NCBI GenBank assembly: GCA_021833085.1
Contig: JAKBGL010000020.1
Coordinates: forward strand, 1-14,099
DNA from: Actinomycetes bacterium
Lineage (GTDB): Bacteria > Actinomycetota > Acidimicrobiia > Acidimicrobiales > Acidimicrobiaceae
Direction: 5' to 3'
Length of the DNA: 14,099 bases
In this document: piece by piece, positions 7,371 through 14,099 of the stretch
How the letters are laid out: every line of letters starts with the position of its first letter
How positions within the stretch are numbered: the first letter of the stretch is position 1
The notes under the pieces: model-generated
The model's input: the letters and a program-made list of their open reading frames with translations, nothing else
What the model was told of the DNA's origin: nothing
Databases searched by the model: none
Program-made: the position numbers and the translations under genes

Positions 7371-8129
7371 ATGCTATTAGAGTTAGTAGTAACAAGCGTT
7401 ATGACAGCCCTCCTATTCTCACAGATATTCGATACATCCTTCCCAACAGGTACCTATGCCCATAGCTATGGGCTAGAAGGATTTGTTACCTCTCCATATC
7501 ACGACGGCTCGTCTTTCCCAGAGCAAGTCAACAGATACGTCTCCCGATACCTTGCGTCCACGCTCATTCGAGGTGAATTGCCGTTCTTTTTCGATCTCGC
7601 TCGTACTGCATCCAATTATTTCTCAACAAATTCCACCTTGATCGAATCGAAGCGCCGTTGGATCGAACAGGTAAGACTTTATGGGTCGAAGTGCTTTGCA
7701 AGCCTTCCGACCAGGGAGTTGCGGACTGCATTTACAGACACCGGACACAGAACCTTACAGCTACTACTCGACATTGAGTCGAACGATCTTCTCTTGGCTT
7801 ACTCCAACGAAGTAAAGCGCAATAATATACCCCCATGGACTTGGGCAGCAATCTCCTCACTACCACAAACACATGATGGATGCACCGACGAAGTAGCAGC
7901 ACTTGGATGTTTTGCAGCCGTTAAAACTATGGTAATCAATGCCCAACGCATAGGACCTTTGGGACACAGAAACACTCAGGCCATGTTATCAAACTTTGCA
8001 CGACAAATCCCAATAATGGTAGATCTCGCAAAGACAATACCAGTTGATGACGCAATAAACGTCTCATTAGTAGTTGAAAACTCCCAATACAGACACGTGA
8101 CTTTAGATACCAAGCTCTTTAAGACGTAG
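7371..8129 (+). CDS. ureF: Urease accessory protein UreF, encoded on the opposite strand to the other ure genes
   Basis: UreF bridges UreD and UreG in the urease activation complex. Family marks from the chosen Met are LLFSQIFDTSFPTG (14-27) followed by AHSYGLEGF (30-38), a central RIGPLGHRNTQ segment, and a C-terminal YRHVTLDTKLFKT, close to the usual RHE-x-L-x-x-RLF ending. I take ATG 7371 as the start, giving 252 residues. The longer frame from ATG 7311 adds 20 residues unlike UreF, and a shorter start at ATG 7401 also fits the family. None has a strong ribosome-binding site (TTGGG lies four bases before 7371). The gene is divergent from ureG and convergent with ureC (70 bp between stops). 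This isolated inverted position is unusual, since accessory genes normally share the strand of the structural genes. Confidence 0.88.
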   Translation: MLLELVVTSVMTALLFSQIFDTSFPTGTYAHSYGLEGFVTSPYHDGSSFPEQVNRYVSRYLASTLIRGELPFFFDLARTASNYFSTNSTLIESKRRWIEQVRLYGSKCFASLPTRELRTAFTDTGHRTLQLLLDIESNDLLLAYSNEVKRNNIPPWTWAAISSLPQTHDGCTDEVAALGCFAAVKTMVINAQRIGPLGHRNTQAMLSNFARQIPIMVDLAKTIPVDDAINVSLVVENSQYRHVTLDTKLFKT

Positions 8130-8135
8130 CTTCTA

Positions 8136-8178
8136 GCGTACTCGACATCTTAAACTCATCAACCTGAGTGAAGTACGC
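8136..8178. terminator. Nested stem structure between convergent ureF and ureC
   Basis: An outer 7-bp stem GCGTACT (8136-8142) / AGTACGC (8172-8178) encloses an inner 5-bp stem ACTCA (8154-8158) / TGAGT (8165-8169). It lies in the 70-bp gap between the ureF and ureC stop codons, where a bidirectional 3' structure would be useful. There is no U-tract, so a terminator role is tentative. Confidence 0.3.
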
Positions 8179-8199
8179 AAAGAGCGGGCGAGCCCTCGT

Positions 8200-9915
8200 T
8201 CAAAACATGAAGTACCTACGAGCCATAGGCAACGACACTGCAGGCTTAGTAGACGCCACTACGCCGTCCACTAAAACTTCATAGGTTTGGGGATCGACTT
8301 TTATTTCAGGAGTAGAGTCGTTTCGAATCATATCTTTCTTACTTAGAGACCTCACCGATGAAATCGAACGAAATCGGTCCTTTATATCCGCCAAAGCGCC
8401 AGTTAGGTCGCCTTGTAAAAATGCACTTGAGACAAAGGTGAAAGAGTTGTATGACGGACCCCTCCCTTGAGCACCAAACATAGGTCTATATAGCTGGGGC
8501 TCCGGAGTAGGGATGGACGCATTTGCATCGCCCATTAGGGAATACGCTATCTGCCCGCCCTTTATAACCATCTCTGGTTTCACGCCGAAAAACGCCGGCT
8601 TCCACAGAACTAGATCAGCGAGTTTTCCGGTCGATATAGATCCCACGTACGAGTCGACACCGTGAGCAATAGCCGGATTGATAGTATATTTAGCGATATA
8701 ACGTTTTGCCCTTTCATTGTCATTAAACTGGGAGTCGCCATGTAAAGCGCCTCGTTGATCTTTCATCTTAGAAGCGCTCTGCCAGGTCCGAAGTATCACT
8801 TCCCCGACTCGCCCCATAGCTTGGGAGTCGGACGAAATCATAGATATGACACCAAGGTCATGGAGAACATCTTCGGCAGCTATCGTTTCAGCCCTAATTC
8901 TAGAGTCTGCAAAAGCTAGATCCTCAACAACCCGAGGGTCTAAATGATGACAGACCATAAGCATGTCTAGGTGCTCATCAACAGTATTGGCAGTGTACGG
9001 TCTTGTAGGGTTGGTCGAAGACGGTAGCACGTTCGAATAGCTAGCGATCTTGACGATGTCAGGTGCATGTCCCCCACCCGCACCTTCTGTATGATACGTA
9101 TGAATCGTTCTACCTGCAATAGCAGCTACAGTCTCTTCTAAAAATCCGAACTCATTCAACGTATCAGTATGGATTGCGACTTGAACGTCGTAGTCGTCCG
9201 CTACCGTTAGTGCCATGTTGATCGCAGAGTGCGTAGACCCCCAATCCTCGTGCAGCTTTAGTCCTAATGCACCAGCTTGGATCTGTTCGGCTAGAGCATC
9301 GTACCCACTTGAGTTGCCTTTACCCAAAAATCCGAAGTTCATAGGGTAACCGGCGGTCGCTACCATCATCCGCTCAAGATGCCATTTACCTGGTGTGCAA
9401 GTGGTCGCTCTCGTACCCGCGGAGGGACCAGTCCCGCCTCCGATCATCGTGGTAATTCCAGAGCACAGAGCTGTTTCTATCTGAGTGGGTGAGATAAAGT
9501 GAATGTGTGCATCCACGCCTCCAGGGGTAACTATCAACCCTTCACCAGCTATGATTTCAGTCGACGCACCTATTGTGATAGACTTCCCGTCCATAACCAG
9601 TGGATTGCCAGCGGATCCAATCTTCATGATATTGCCATCTTTAATGGCAATATCAGCCTTTATTACGCTAAAGGCGTCAAAGATGACGCAGTTGGTGATG
9701 ACAGTATCTGGTACATCTTTAGAGGTAGCAAAGGGATGCTGGCCCATGCCATCTCTAATAACTTTGCCTCCACCAAACTTCACCTCGTCTCCATATCCTC
9801 CGAGGTAATTAGCTTCAATCTGAATAAACAGTTCGGTATCGGCAAGCCTGATGCTATCGCCGATAGTAGGACCAAAGACTCTGGCATAGTTTCTTCTAGA
9901 GATCGAAAATGGCAC
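8200..9915 (-). CDS. ureC: Urease subunit alpha UreC (catalytic)
   Basis: UreC is the catalytic subunit of urease, which hydrolyses urea to ammonia and carbamate with a dinuclear nickel centre in the cytoplasm. All active-site residues are present at an offset of +3 from the Klebsiella enzyme: His137 and His139 (DAHIHF), carbamylated Lys220 (LGLKLHEDW), His249 (AIHTD), His275 ([11 protein letters not shown]), mobile-flap Cys322 and His323 (MVCHHLD), and Asp363 (SSDSQAMGR). The 571-residue length is standard. The start is GTG at 9915, fixed by an in-frame TAA directly upstream. It follows ureB by 17 bp in the ureA-ureB-ureC order. A 12-bp perfect inverted repeat lies inside the gene at 9627-9655. 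The enzyme should be active, given UreD, UreF and UreG. Confidence 0.98.
   Translation of the reverse strand: MPFSISRRNYARVFGPTIGDSIRLADTELFIQIEANYLGGYGDEVKFGGGKVIRDGMGQHPFATSKDVPDTVITNCVIFDAFSVIKADIAIKDGNIMKIGSAGNPLVMDGKSITIGASTEIIAGEGLIVTPGGVDAHIHFISPTQIETALCSGITTMIGGGTGPSAGTRATTCTPGKWHLERMMVATAGYPMNFGFLGKGNSSGYDALAEQIQAGALGLKLHEDWGSTHSAINMALTVADDYDVQVAIHTDTLNEFGFLEETVAAIAGRTIHTYHTEGAGGGHAPDIVKIASYSNVLPSSTNPTRPYTANTVDEHLDMLMVCHHLDPRVVEDLAFADSRIRAETIAAEDVLHDLGVISMISSDSQAMGRVGEVILRTWQSASKMKDQRGALHGDSQFNDNERAKRYIAKYTINPAIAHGVDSYVGSISTGKLADLVLWKPAFFGVKPEMVIKGGQIAYSLMGDANASIPTPEPQLYRPMFGAQGRGPSYNSFTFVSSAFLQGDLTGALADIKDRFRSISSVRSLSKKDMIRNDSTPEIKVDPQTYEVLVDGVVASTKPAVSLPMARRYFMF
9627..9655 (-). repeat. 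12-bp perfect inverted repeat inside ureC
   Basis: TGATATTGCCAT (9627-9638) and ATGGCAATATCA (9644-9655) are perfect reverse complements around a 5-nt loop. The segment covers UreC codons 87 to 97 (DIAIKDGNI), a conserved amidohydrolase stretch. In the mRNA it would form a stable stem-loop early in the gene. No U-tract follows, so it is not a standard terminator. Confidence 0.6.
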
Positions 9916-9932
9916 TTACTTATTCACCCGCA

Positions 9933-10265
9933 TCATTTTGAGCCTTCACTCTCGGGGAAAGCAACCTGACCATCTACCAAATTCCTGAATCCAAGCACAT
10001 AACGCTCACCTCCGTAAGGCACTAACCGTACTGTCTTTTCAACGCTGGGTTCGAAGCGAACGGAACCGCCAGGGACGATGTCAAGATGGTATCCAAGAGT
10101 TAACTCCCGATCAAAAATGAGAGCTGCATTGCTCTCATAAAAATGGAAATGAGAACCTACTTGAATAGGCCGATCACCATCGTTTCTTACCTCGATCTCC
10201 ACTGTACGCTTGCCCTCATTTAGCATTAGATCGTTCCCCGTAAACACATACTCACCTGGAATCAA
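9933..10265 (-). CDS. ureB: Urease subunit beta UreB
   Basis: This is a structural subunit of the three-chain bacterial urease, 110 residues. It begins MIPGEYVFTGNDLMLNEGKRT, the standard beta-subunit N-terminus, and contains VRNDGDRPIQVGSHFHFYESN and the C-terminal GGERYVLGFRNLVDGQV, all strongly family-specific. The start is TTG at 10265, because a later Met would remove conserved residues. GTGGAT a few bases upstream may serve as a weak ribosome-binding site. It lies 18 bp after the ureA stop and in the same reading frame as ureA, and 17 bp before ureC. A hairpin followed by a T-run lies inside it at 10112-10138. Confidence 0.96.
   Translation of the reverse strand: MIPGEYVFTGNDLMLNEGKRTVEIEVRNDGDRPIQVGSHFHFYESNAALIFDRELTLGYHLDIVPGGSVRFEPSVEKTVRLVPYGGERYVLGFRNLVDGQVAFPESEGSK
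10112..10138 (-). terminator. Terminator-like hairpin inside ureB
   Basis: ATGAGAGC (10117-10124) and GCTCTCAT (10131-10138) form an 8-bp perfect stem with a 6-nt loop. On the transcribed (-) strand the stem is followed directly by a T-run (TTTTGATC). This is the layout of a weak intrinsic terminator, placed between ureA and ureC. Its stability is modest and it lies in coding sequence, so it may be chance. Confidence 0.3.
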
Positions 10266-10283
10266 GTTAATCCACTTTCTCGT

Positions 10284-10586
10284 TCAAACAATAGGATCAT
10301 GTATAGTTACCAGCTTGGTGCCATCGTCAAACGTTGCTTCAACCTGTATCTCTTCGATCATCTCAGCAACGCCATCGACCACTTGGGCGGAGGAAAGAAC
10401 GTGTTTCCCGAGTTCCATGACCTCAGCGACCGACTTTCCGTCTCGCGCCCATTCAAAGACTTCACAGGTAATTATCGCTACTGCTTCTGGGTAGTTCAGC
10501 TTCAAACCACGCTCAAGTCGACGCCGAGCCAAATCTCCCGCAACGACAACTAGCAACTTCTCAACCTCAACAGGACTAAGTCTCAA
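10284..10586 (-). CDS. ureA: Urease subunit gamma UreA
   Basis: This is the smallest urease structural subunit, exactly 100 residues as usual. [35 protein letters not shown] (about residues 3-37), [14 protein letters not shown] and [12 protein letters not shown] are strongly diagnostic. The start is TTG at 10586, which matches the family N-terminus and has GGAGG four bases upstream. No ATG is available in frame. It is the first gene of the ureABC unit, 135 bp downstream of the transglutaminase-like gene on the same strand. Confidence 0.97.
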   Translation of the reverse strand: MRLSPVEVEKLLVVVAGDLARRRLERGLKLNYPEAVAIITCEVFEWARDGKSVAEVMELGKHVLSSAQVVDGVAEMIEEIQVEATFDDGTKLVTIHDPIV

Positions 10587-10648
10587 CCATCCTCCAAATA
10601 CACCAAAAACCTCTGTAAATAAGCCCTACTCACCGAATAATCCTCGAC

Positions 10649-10677
10649 ATGATCTGCCTCCAACACTCTCACGTCAA
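10649..10677 (-). promoter_or_regulatory. Candidate promoter for ureABC
   Basis: On the - strand TTGACG (10672-10677) and GATCAT (10649-10654) are separated by 17 bases, about 60 bp upstream of the ureA TTG. The 135-bp gap after the transglutaminase-like gene would allow independent transcription. The -10 matches consensus at four of six positions. No recognisable nitrogen or nickel regulator site was found. Confidence 0.3.
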
Positions 10678-10721
10678 CTAGGACACTCCACCTTTCAATA
10701 CAGGTATCATCGCTGAGCACA

Positions 10722-11561
10722 TCACAAAGACATTAGAGTGAACGAGACTTCGATCTCAAGATACTCTAAGTCACCACCTTGATAGATACCATGAAGTGGG
10801 CGAATATCGCTATAGTCACGGCCGCGTCCAAGCATTACGTGGTGCGAATCTACGGGCAGGCTATTTGTTGGATCGATCGGATACCATCTGCCCAAGAAGA
10901 CCTCCACCCAAGCGTGGCTCTCACCCAAACTTCTCTCTCCCACTTTTGGTTCAAGAACTGGGTACAGATATCCAGAGACATACCTAGCCGGTACACCGGC
11001 TGATCGACACAGTGAGATCATTAGATGTGCGAAGTCTTGGCACACTCCGGCTCCTCCCACTAATGCATCGATCGCCGGTGTAGTCACACTAGTGGAACCT
11101 GGTTTATATACCAAGTTATTTTGTATATAACTAACAACAGCGAATACAAACTCTTCGGGCCTATTTCCACTGCGTAGATCACCGGCTAACTCTTGAATAA
11201 GCTTATCTTCGTTGATGTAGTAGCTAGATCCAAGGTACTCGCACAAAGGCGAGGCTACTTCATCGCTACCTAGGTACGCCCAGCTCACATCAGATATATC
11301 AATATTTCTCTTTGGAGTCTCAACCATCGATGTTGCTTTGACCTCAAGTTCGCTGTGAGGCTCGTGGATGTCGAATGCGCTAACGACCGTTCCAAAGTAG
11401 TCTACATACTCGAACACAGATGAATTCGGTTGCGTTCTCACCGATGAACTCAGCACAAACTGTCCCCCTGAGTTCATCGGAGTCATTCGAGCTTCGTTAT
11501 AGGAAGAAGTTACGAGAGACCTATAGTGATATCTAGACAGGTGTTCAATAGAGAGCCTCAT
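10722..11561 (-). CDS. Transglutaminase-like cysteine protease of the ATP-grasp/alpha-E cluster
   Basis: This is a 279-residue protein with the bacterial transglutaminase N-terminal region (IEHLSRYHYRSLVTSSYNEARMTP) and a transglutaminase/papain-like core. The catalytic triad is visible, numbered from the chosen Met: Cys174 in GAGVCQDFAHL, His216 in ESHAWVEVF and Asp230 in WYPIDPTN. Members next to ATP-grasp and alpha-E proteins are predicted to cleave or form amide bonds in a peptide product. I choose ATG 11561 because GAGAGGA lies seven bases upstream and the upstream alpha-E gene stops 2 bp before it. A GTG at 11585 would extend the frame by eight residues without support. No signal peptide is seen, so the protein is probably cytoplasmic. 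A 13-bp inverted repeat lies in its 5' part (11441-11480). Confidence 0.9.
   Translation of the reverse strand: MRLSIEHLSRYHYRSLVTSSYNEARMTPMNSGGQFVLSSSVRTQPNSSVFEYVDYFGTVVSAFDIHEPHSELEVKATSMVETPKRNIDISDVSWAYLGSDEVASPLCEYLGSSYYINEDKLIQELAGDLRSGNRPEEFVFAVVSYIQNNLVYKPGSTSVTTPAIDALVGGAGVCQDFAHLMISLCRSAGVPARYVSGYLYPVLEPKVGERSLGESHAWVEVFLGRWYPIDPTNSLPVDSHHVMLGRGRDYSDIRPLHGIYQGGDLEYLEIEVSFTLMSL
11441..11480 (-). repeat. 13-bp perfect inverted repeat inside the transglutaminase-like gene
   Basis: CCGATGAACTCAG (11441-11453) and CTGAGTTCATCGG (11468-11480) are perfect reverse complements separated by 14 nt. They cover codons 28 to 41 from the chosen ATG. The mRNA would form a strong stem-loop shortly after the translation start. 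No U-tract follows. Confidence 0.6.
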
Positions 11562-11563
11562 CT

Positions 11564-12517
11564 TTAGTTCCTCTCGATACGCCACTGTTGCAGTTCGTCT
11601 TGGTGGAAAAATCGACTTGAGATTGCATTAGAAAGCTCACCAGTGCCAACCTGAATACGATTGAGGTGAACGCCTAGCTCAGTAGCAAGATCTTCACTTT
11701 CAAGATATTCAACATCCCCTTTTAACTTACCAAGTAATCGGAACGCCATATCCCGCCTCAACGCAGCCTGGTTCCCATCGATCAACGACTCTAAGGCAGT
11801 TCCGACACCATTGAGTGCGAAATATATAGATCTAGGAAAACCCCTGTCTAAAACGAGAAACTCAAGCACCGAACGTCTATCCATCCCGACACCCCCATAG
11901 GCTCTTATAAACGCTTGGTAGGCCGAGCACGACTTTAATGTAGTGATCCAACCGAAGATGTCCTCACTTTCGAGATCTCGTGTTCCAATTAGCCGCACGG
12001 TCATGTCAATCCTCTCAATGAGTACTCCAATACTGAAAAAGTGCCATGCGTCATCCCTAGTCATCGTTGACTCAACTATTCCGTAGGCTAAAGCGACTCG
12101 TTCCTTGGCGAACTGTGTAAATTGAAAAAACTGATGCAGCGAGAGAGCATCGCCTTCAAAACGGCTTAGCATCATCTGATTCTGTGTGACGTTCAAACAC
12201 TCCCAAAGTTCAGAAGAGATTACTTCCCTAGCCCCTCTTGCATTTTCTCTCGCTGCGACGATGGAAGACAGTATCGAGGTGGGGTGCCCAAGACTCAAAG
12301 ACAGGTCCGCTAAGTACTCGGCCTCAACTATGGCGCTCTTTACAGAAAGGGGGCGATCGGTGTTACCGTTCCTGCTCCACCTGGTGGTTCCCTTAAAACC
12401 CTTTGGAGGATTCTCTAAGTTCGTCTGAACCTCAACCTCCAGAATCCGTGCTGTATTATCCGCCCTTTCAAGGTAGCGTCCGATCCAGTAGAGGGACTCT
12501 GCAATTCGACTCAGCAA
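11564..12517 (-). CDS. Alpha-E domain-containing protein
   Basis: This is an all-helical protein of the alpha-E (DUF403) family, 317 residues, which covers the whole domain. The N-terminus LSRIAESLYWIGRYLERADNTARIL is the family signature. Further helices contain acidic/aromatic motifs such as WECLNVTQNQMMLSR and DDAWHFFSIGVLIERIDMTVRL. Its biochemical role is unknown; by conserved association it is thought to work with the ATP-grasp protein and the transglutaminase. The start is taken as TTG 12517, which gives the family-typical beginning and has GGAG six bases upstream; a TTG at 12529 would add four residues without a ribosome-binding site. With TTG 12517 the gene overlaps the ATP-grasp stop by 7 bp, and it ends 2 bp before the transglutaminase ATG, so all three are translationally coupled. 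Confidence 0.92.
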   Translation of the reverse strand: MLSRIAESLYWIGRYLERADNTARILEVEVQTNLENPPKGFKGTTRWSRNGNTDRPLSVKSAIVEAEYLADLSLSLGHPTSILSSIVAARENARGAREVISSELWECLNVTQNQMMLSRFEGDALSLHQFFQFTQFAKERVALAYGIVESTMTRDDAWHFFSIGVLIERIDMTVRLIGTRDLESEDIFGWITTLKSCSAYQAFIRAYGGVGMDRRSVLEFLVLDRGFPRSIYFALNGVGTALESLIDGNQAALRRDMAFRLLGKLKGDVEYLESEDLATELGVHLNRIQVGTGELSNAISSRFFHQDELQQWRIERN

Positions 12518-14097
12518 TCGGCACTCCAAATCGTACTAGGAACCGAACTCGACCCCGGATCGGCCTGTTGTTGAATCTCCTGCTGCGGCTTCAACTCCTG
12601 ATGGACCGATATAAAGTGGTCCATCTCTGAGAGAGCCTTCGCTGGAGTTCTCTGAGTCACCGGAGCCTCATTTTGGTTACCAGTCATCCCGTCATTAGAC
12701 GATGCCGACCAGATCGATGGCACCTTGGGGGGATCCACAACCCAGGTGTCTTTCGAACCTCCGCCCTGGGATGAGTTAACAACAAGAGATCCCTTTGTTA
12801 GGGCGACGCGAGTTAAACCTCCTGGTAGTACCGAGATAGAACTGCCAAAGTTGACAGCGAATGGTCGTAGGTCAACGTGTCGTGGCTCAAGAGCATCTCC
12901 TGCCTTGGTAGGCGCCGTCGACAGCTTAAGAATATGTTGCGCTACAAAGCCTCTTGGATTACTCCGAATTTTCTCAAGTGTAACTCTAAGAATCTCTTCG
13001 TCCACCATGGAGCCTATGACCAGTCCATAACCACCAGAAGCATCAACAGGCTTTATAACAAGATTTTCAATGTTTTCTTCGATGTACTCCATGGCCAATG
13101 GATCTTGAGGATCAAAAGTCGGTACGTTGCGTAAAATTGGTTCTTCGCCCATGTAGTAACGAATCATTTCAGGTACATAGGTATAGATCAACTTGTCATC
13201 TGCAATGGAGTTACCAACGGCTGAAGTTATCGAGACGTTTCCAGATCGAGCCGCATTCAAAATCCCCGCACAACCTATAAAGGAGTCCGGTTTGAACACT
13301 AACGGATCAAGGTACTCGTCGTCTACCCGGCGATACACAACGTCGACTTTGGTTTCACCCTCTGTCGTTTTCATATAGACCTTATTGTTCCGACAGATGA
13401 GATCTCGACCTTCGACCAATTCGACTCCCATCTGTCGAGCAAGAAATGAGTGCTCAAAGTATGCGGAGTTATATACGCCTGGAGTCAACACAACTATTAC
13501 CGGGGTGCCACTACAGCCTGCTGGTGCTTGAGCACGTAGTGCACTTAGCAAAGTGAGTGGATAACTCGCAACTGGTCGAATATTATGTTCCGCCAAAAGA
13601 CTCGGAAAAATTCGGGTCATAGCTCTGCGATTCTCTAGAACGTAAGATGCACCCGACGGAGTCCTCACGTTATCCTCTAATACGAAGAGCTCCCCTGTAT
13701 CGTCCCGAACAATATCCATCCCTGCAACTGGAATCCTCACACCGTTAGCAGGGACGATGCCGAACGCCCCTCTTTTGAATCCCGGAGAGTTATACACGAG
13801 ACGTTTTGGTATCACTCCGTCTAGGACTATCTCTCCTGTGTTATACACATCGTCTAGAAACATCTCCAGAGCTTTAAGGCGTTGGCACACTCCACTATCT
13901 ATAATGGCCCATTCTTCGCCGGTAATAATCCTTGGAATAGGATCCAAAGGAAAGGGACTTTCTTTTCCTGATAGCGAAAAGGTTACTCCTCGATCCATAA
14001 ACGATCGGTCCCTCTCGTTACAGCGTTCCTCAAACTCTTCCCTAGAGAACTGCAAAATAGCCTCGTAGAGATCTTCACATCCACTACGTGGCTGGCC
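12511..14097 (-). CDS. Circularly permuted ATP-grasp type 2 protein, 5' end cut by window edge
   Basis: This is a peptide/amide ligase-like protein (DUF404/DUF407 group) predicted to use ATP to form amide bonds. The frame is open to the right edge. Residues before the first possible start (TTG 14055) still fit the family, so the true start is outside. Numbered from that TTG, GVTFSLSG (23-30), EDNVRTPSGASYVLENRR (127-144), IKPVDASGGYG (334-344) with nucleotide-binding Lys335, RHVDLRPF (392-399) and SSQGGGSKDTWV (428-439) are family marks. GGGSKDTWV is where such proteins usually end. Here 74 more residues follow: low-complexity, Gln-rich, with VPSIWSA (445-451) and VPSTIWSA (505-512). The downstream alpha-E gene overlaps it by 7 bp, and its ribosome-binding site lies in the codons of the second motif. 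Function of the family is not biochemically settled. Confidence 0.92.
   Translation of the reverse strand, partial: GQPRSGCEDLYEAILQFSREEFEERCNERDRSFMDRGVTFSLSGKESPFPLDPIPRIITGEEWAIIDSGVCQRLKALEMFLDDVYNTGEIVLDGVIPKRLVYNSPGFKRGAFGIVPANGVRIPVAGMDIVRDDTGELFVLEDNVRTPSGASYVLENRRAMTRIFPSLLAEHNIRPVASYPLTLLSALRAQAPAGCSGTPVIVVLTPGVYNSAYFEHSFLARQMGVELVEGRDLICRNNKVYMKTTEGETKVDVVYRRVDDEYLDPLVFKPDSFIGCAGILNAARSGNVSITSAVGNSIADDKLIYTYVPEMIRYYMGEEPILRNVPTFDPQDPLAMEYIEENIENLVIKPVDASGGYGLVIGSMVDEEILRVTLEKIRSNPRGFVAQHILKLSTAPTKAGDALEPRHVDLRPFAVNFGSSISVLPGGLTRVALTKGSLVVNSSQGGGSKDTWVVDPPKVPSIWSASSNDGMTGNQNEAPVTQRTPAKALSEMDHFISVHQELKPQQEIQQQADPGSSSVPSTIWSADC
12520..12543 (-). repeat. Second VPS-IWSA motif at the ATP-grasp C-terminus
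   Basis: Encodes VPSTIWSA, followed only by Asp-Cys and the stop, so the motif is practically the C-terminus. Its ATT TGG AGT codons also contain the GGAG that serves as ribosome-binding site for the alpha-E gene. Confidence 0.6.
12703..12723 (-). repeat. First VPS-IWSA motif in the ATP-grasp tail
   Basis: Encodes VPSIWSA at residues 445-451, just after the core domain. The second copy, VPSTIWSA, is encoded at 12520-12543 and has one extra Thr. The two copies use different synonymous codons almost throughout, so they are alike at the protein rather than the DNA level. Confidence 0.6.
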
Positions 14098-14099
14098 AT

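Noticed and set aside
9499..9969. 156-residue + strand open frame opposite ureC/ureB, and a second one at 9503-9808
   Set aside because: It lies antisense to firmly identified urease genes, has no family resemblance, and is explained as a shadow frame.
10986..11001. AGCCGGT/ACCGGCT arms with a 2-nt spacer in the transglutaminase-like gene
   Set aside because: Short arms inside coding sequence; compatible with chance.

Overview
The window looks like a chromosomal segment of a free-living bacterium, most likely an actinobacterium of moderate GC, possibly Acidimicrobiia-like. The hints are a form II CoxL-like molybdenum hydroxylase, an MscL with a cytoplasmic zinc ribbon, a ureABC/ureG/ureD/ureF urease set without ureE, and the ATP-grasp / alpha-E / transglutaminase trio. 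Base composition is by eye well below that of typical high-GC actinobacteria, with frequent CTA, ATA and AGA codons and many CTAG tetramers. The taxonomic guess is inference only. No tRNA, rRNA, CRISPR array, insertion sequence or phage gene was seen.

Layout, left to right. (1) The 3' two thirds of a CoxL-like molybdopterin-binding hydroxylase subunit (+), cut by the left edge. (2) mscL (-), convergent with it. (3) A 0.45-kb non-coding stretch holding a 9-bp inverted repeat. (4) Three + strand genes: a ten-helix EamA/DMT transporter, a class V PLP enzyme and a MalY/PatB-type PLP enzyme, perhaps an amino-acid or organosulfur module. (5) A complete urease locus: ureD and ureG (-), ureF (+, inverted inside the locus), then ureC, ureB and ureA (-). 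(6) A tightly coupled trio on the - strand: transglutaminase-like protease, alpha-E protein, and a circularly permuted ATP-grasp protein cut by the right edge.

How they work together. UreA, UreB and UreC form the nickel urease; UreG (GTPase), UreF and UreD insert nickel into it. All five - strand urease genes start with GTG or TTG, while ureF alone is on the opposite strand with an ATG start. Transcription on the - strand probably runs ATP-grasp to alpha-E to transglutaminase, then ureA-B-C from its own promoter, then ureG-D from a divergent region shared with ureF. The ATP-grasp/alpha-E/transglutaminase trio is a widely conserved but biochemically undefined system, predicted to make and process a peptide or amide-linked product. 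It is the best candidate here for undescribed biology, and its ATP-grasp member carries an unusual low-complexity C-terminal tail with two copies of a VPS-IWSA motif.

Several perfect inverted repeats lie inside - strand genes (in ureC, ureB and the transglutaminase gene) and a 16-bp palindrome lies in ureF. They may be RNA or protein-binding structures, or chance.
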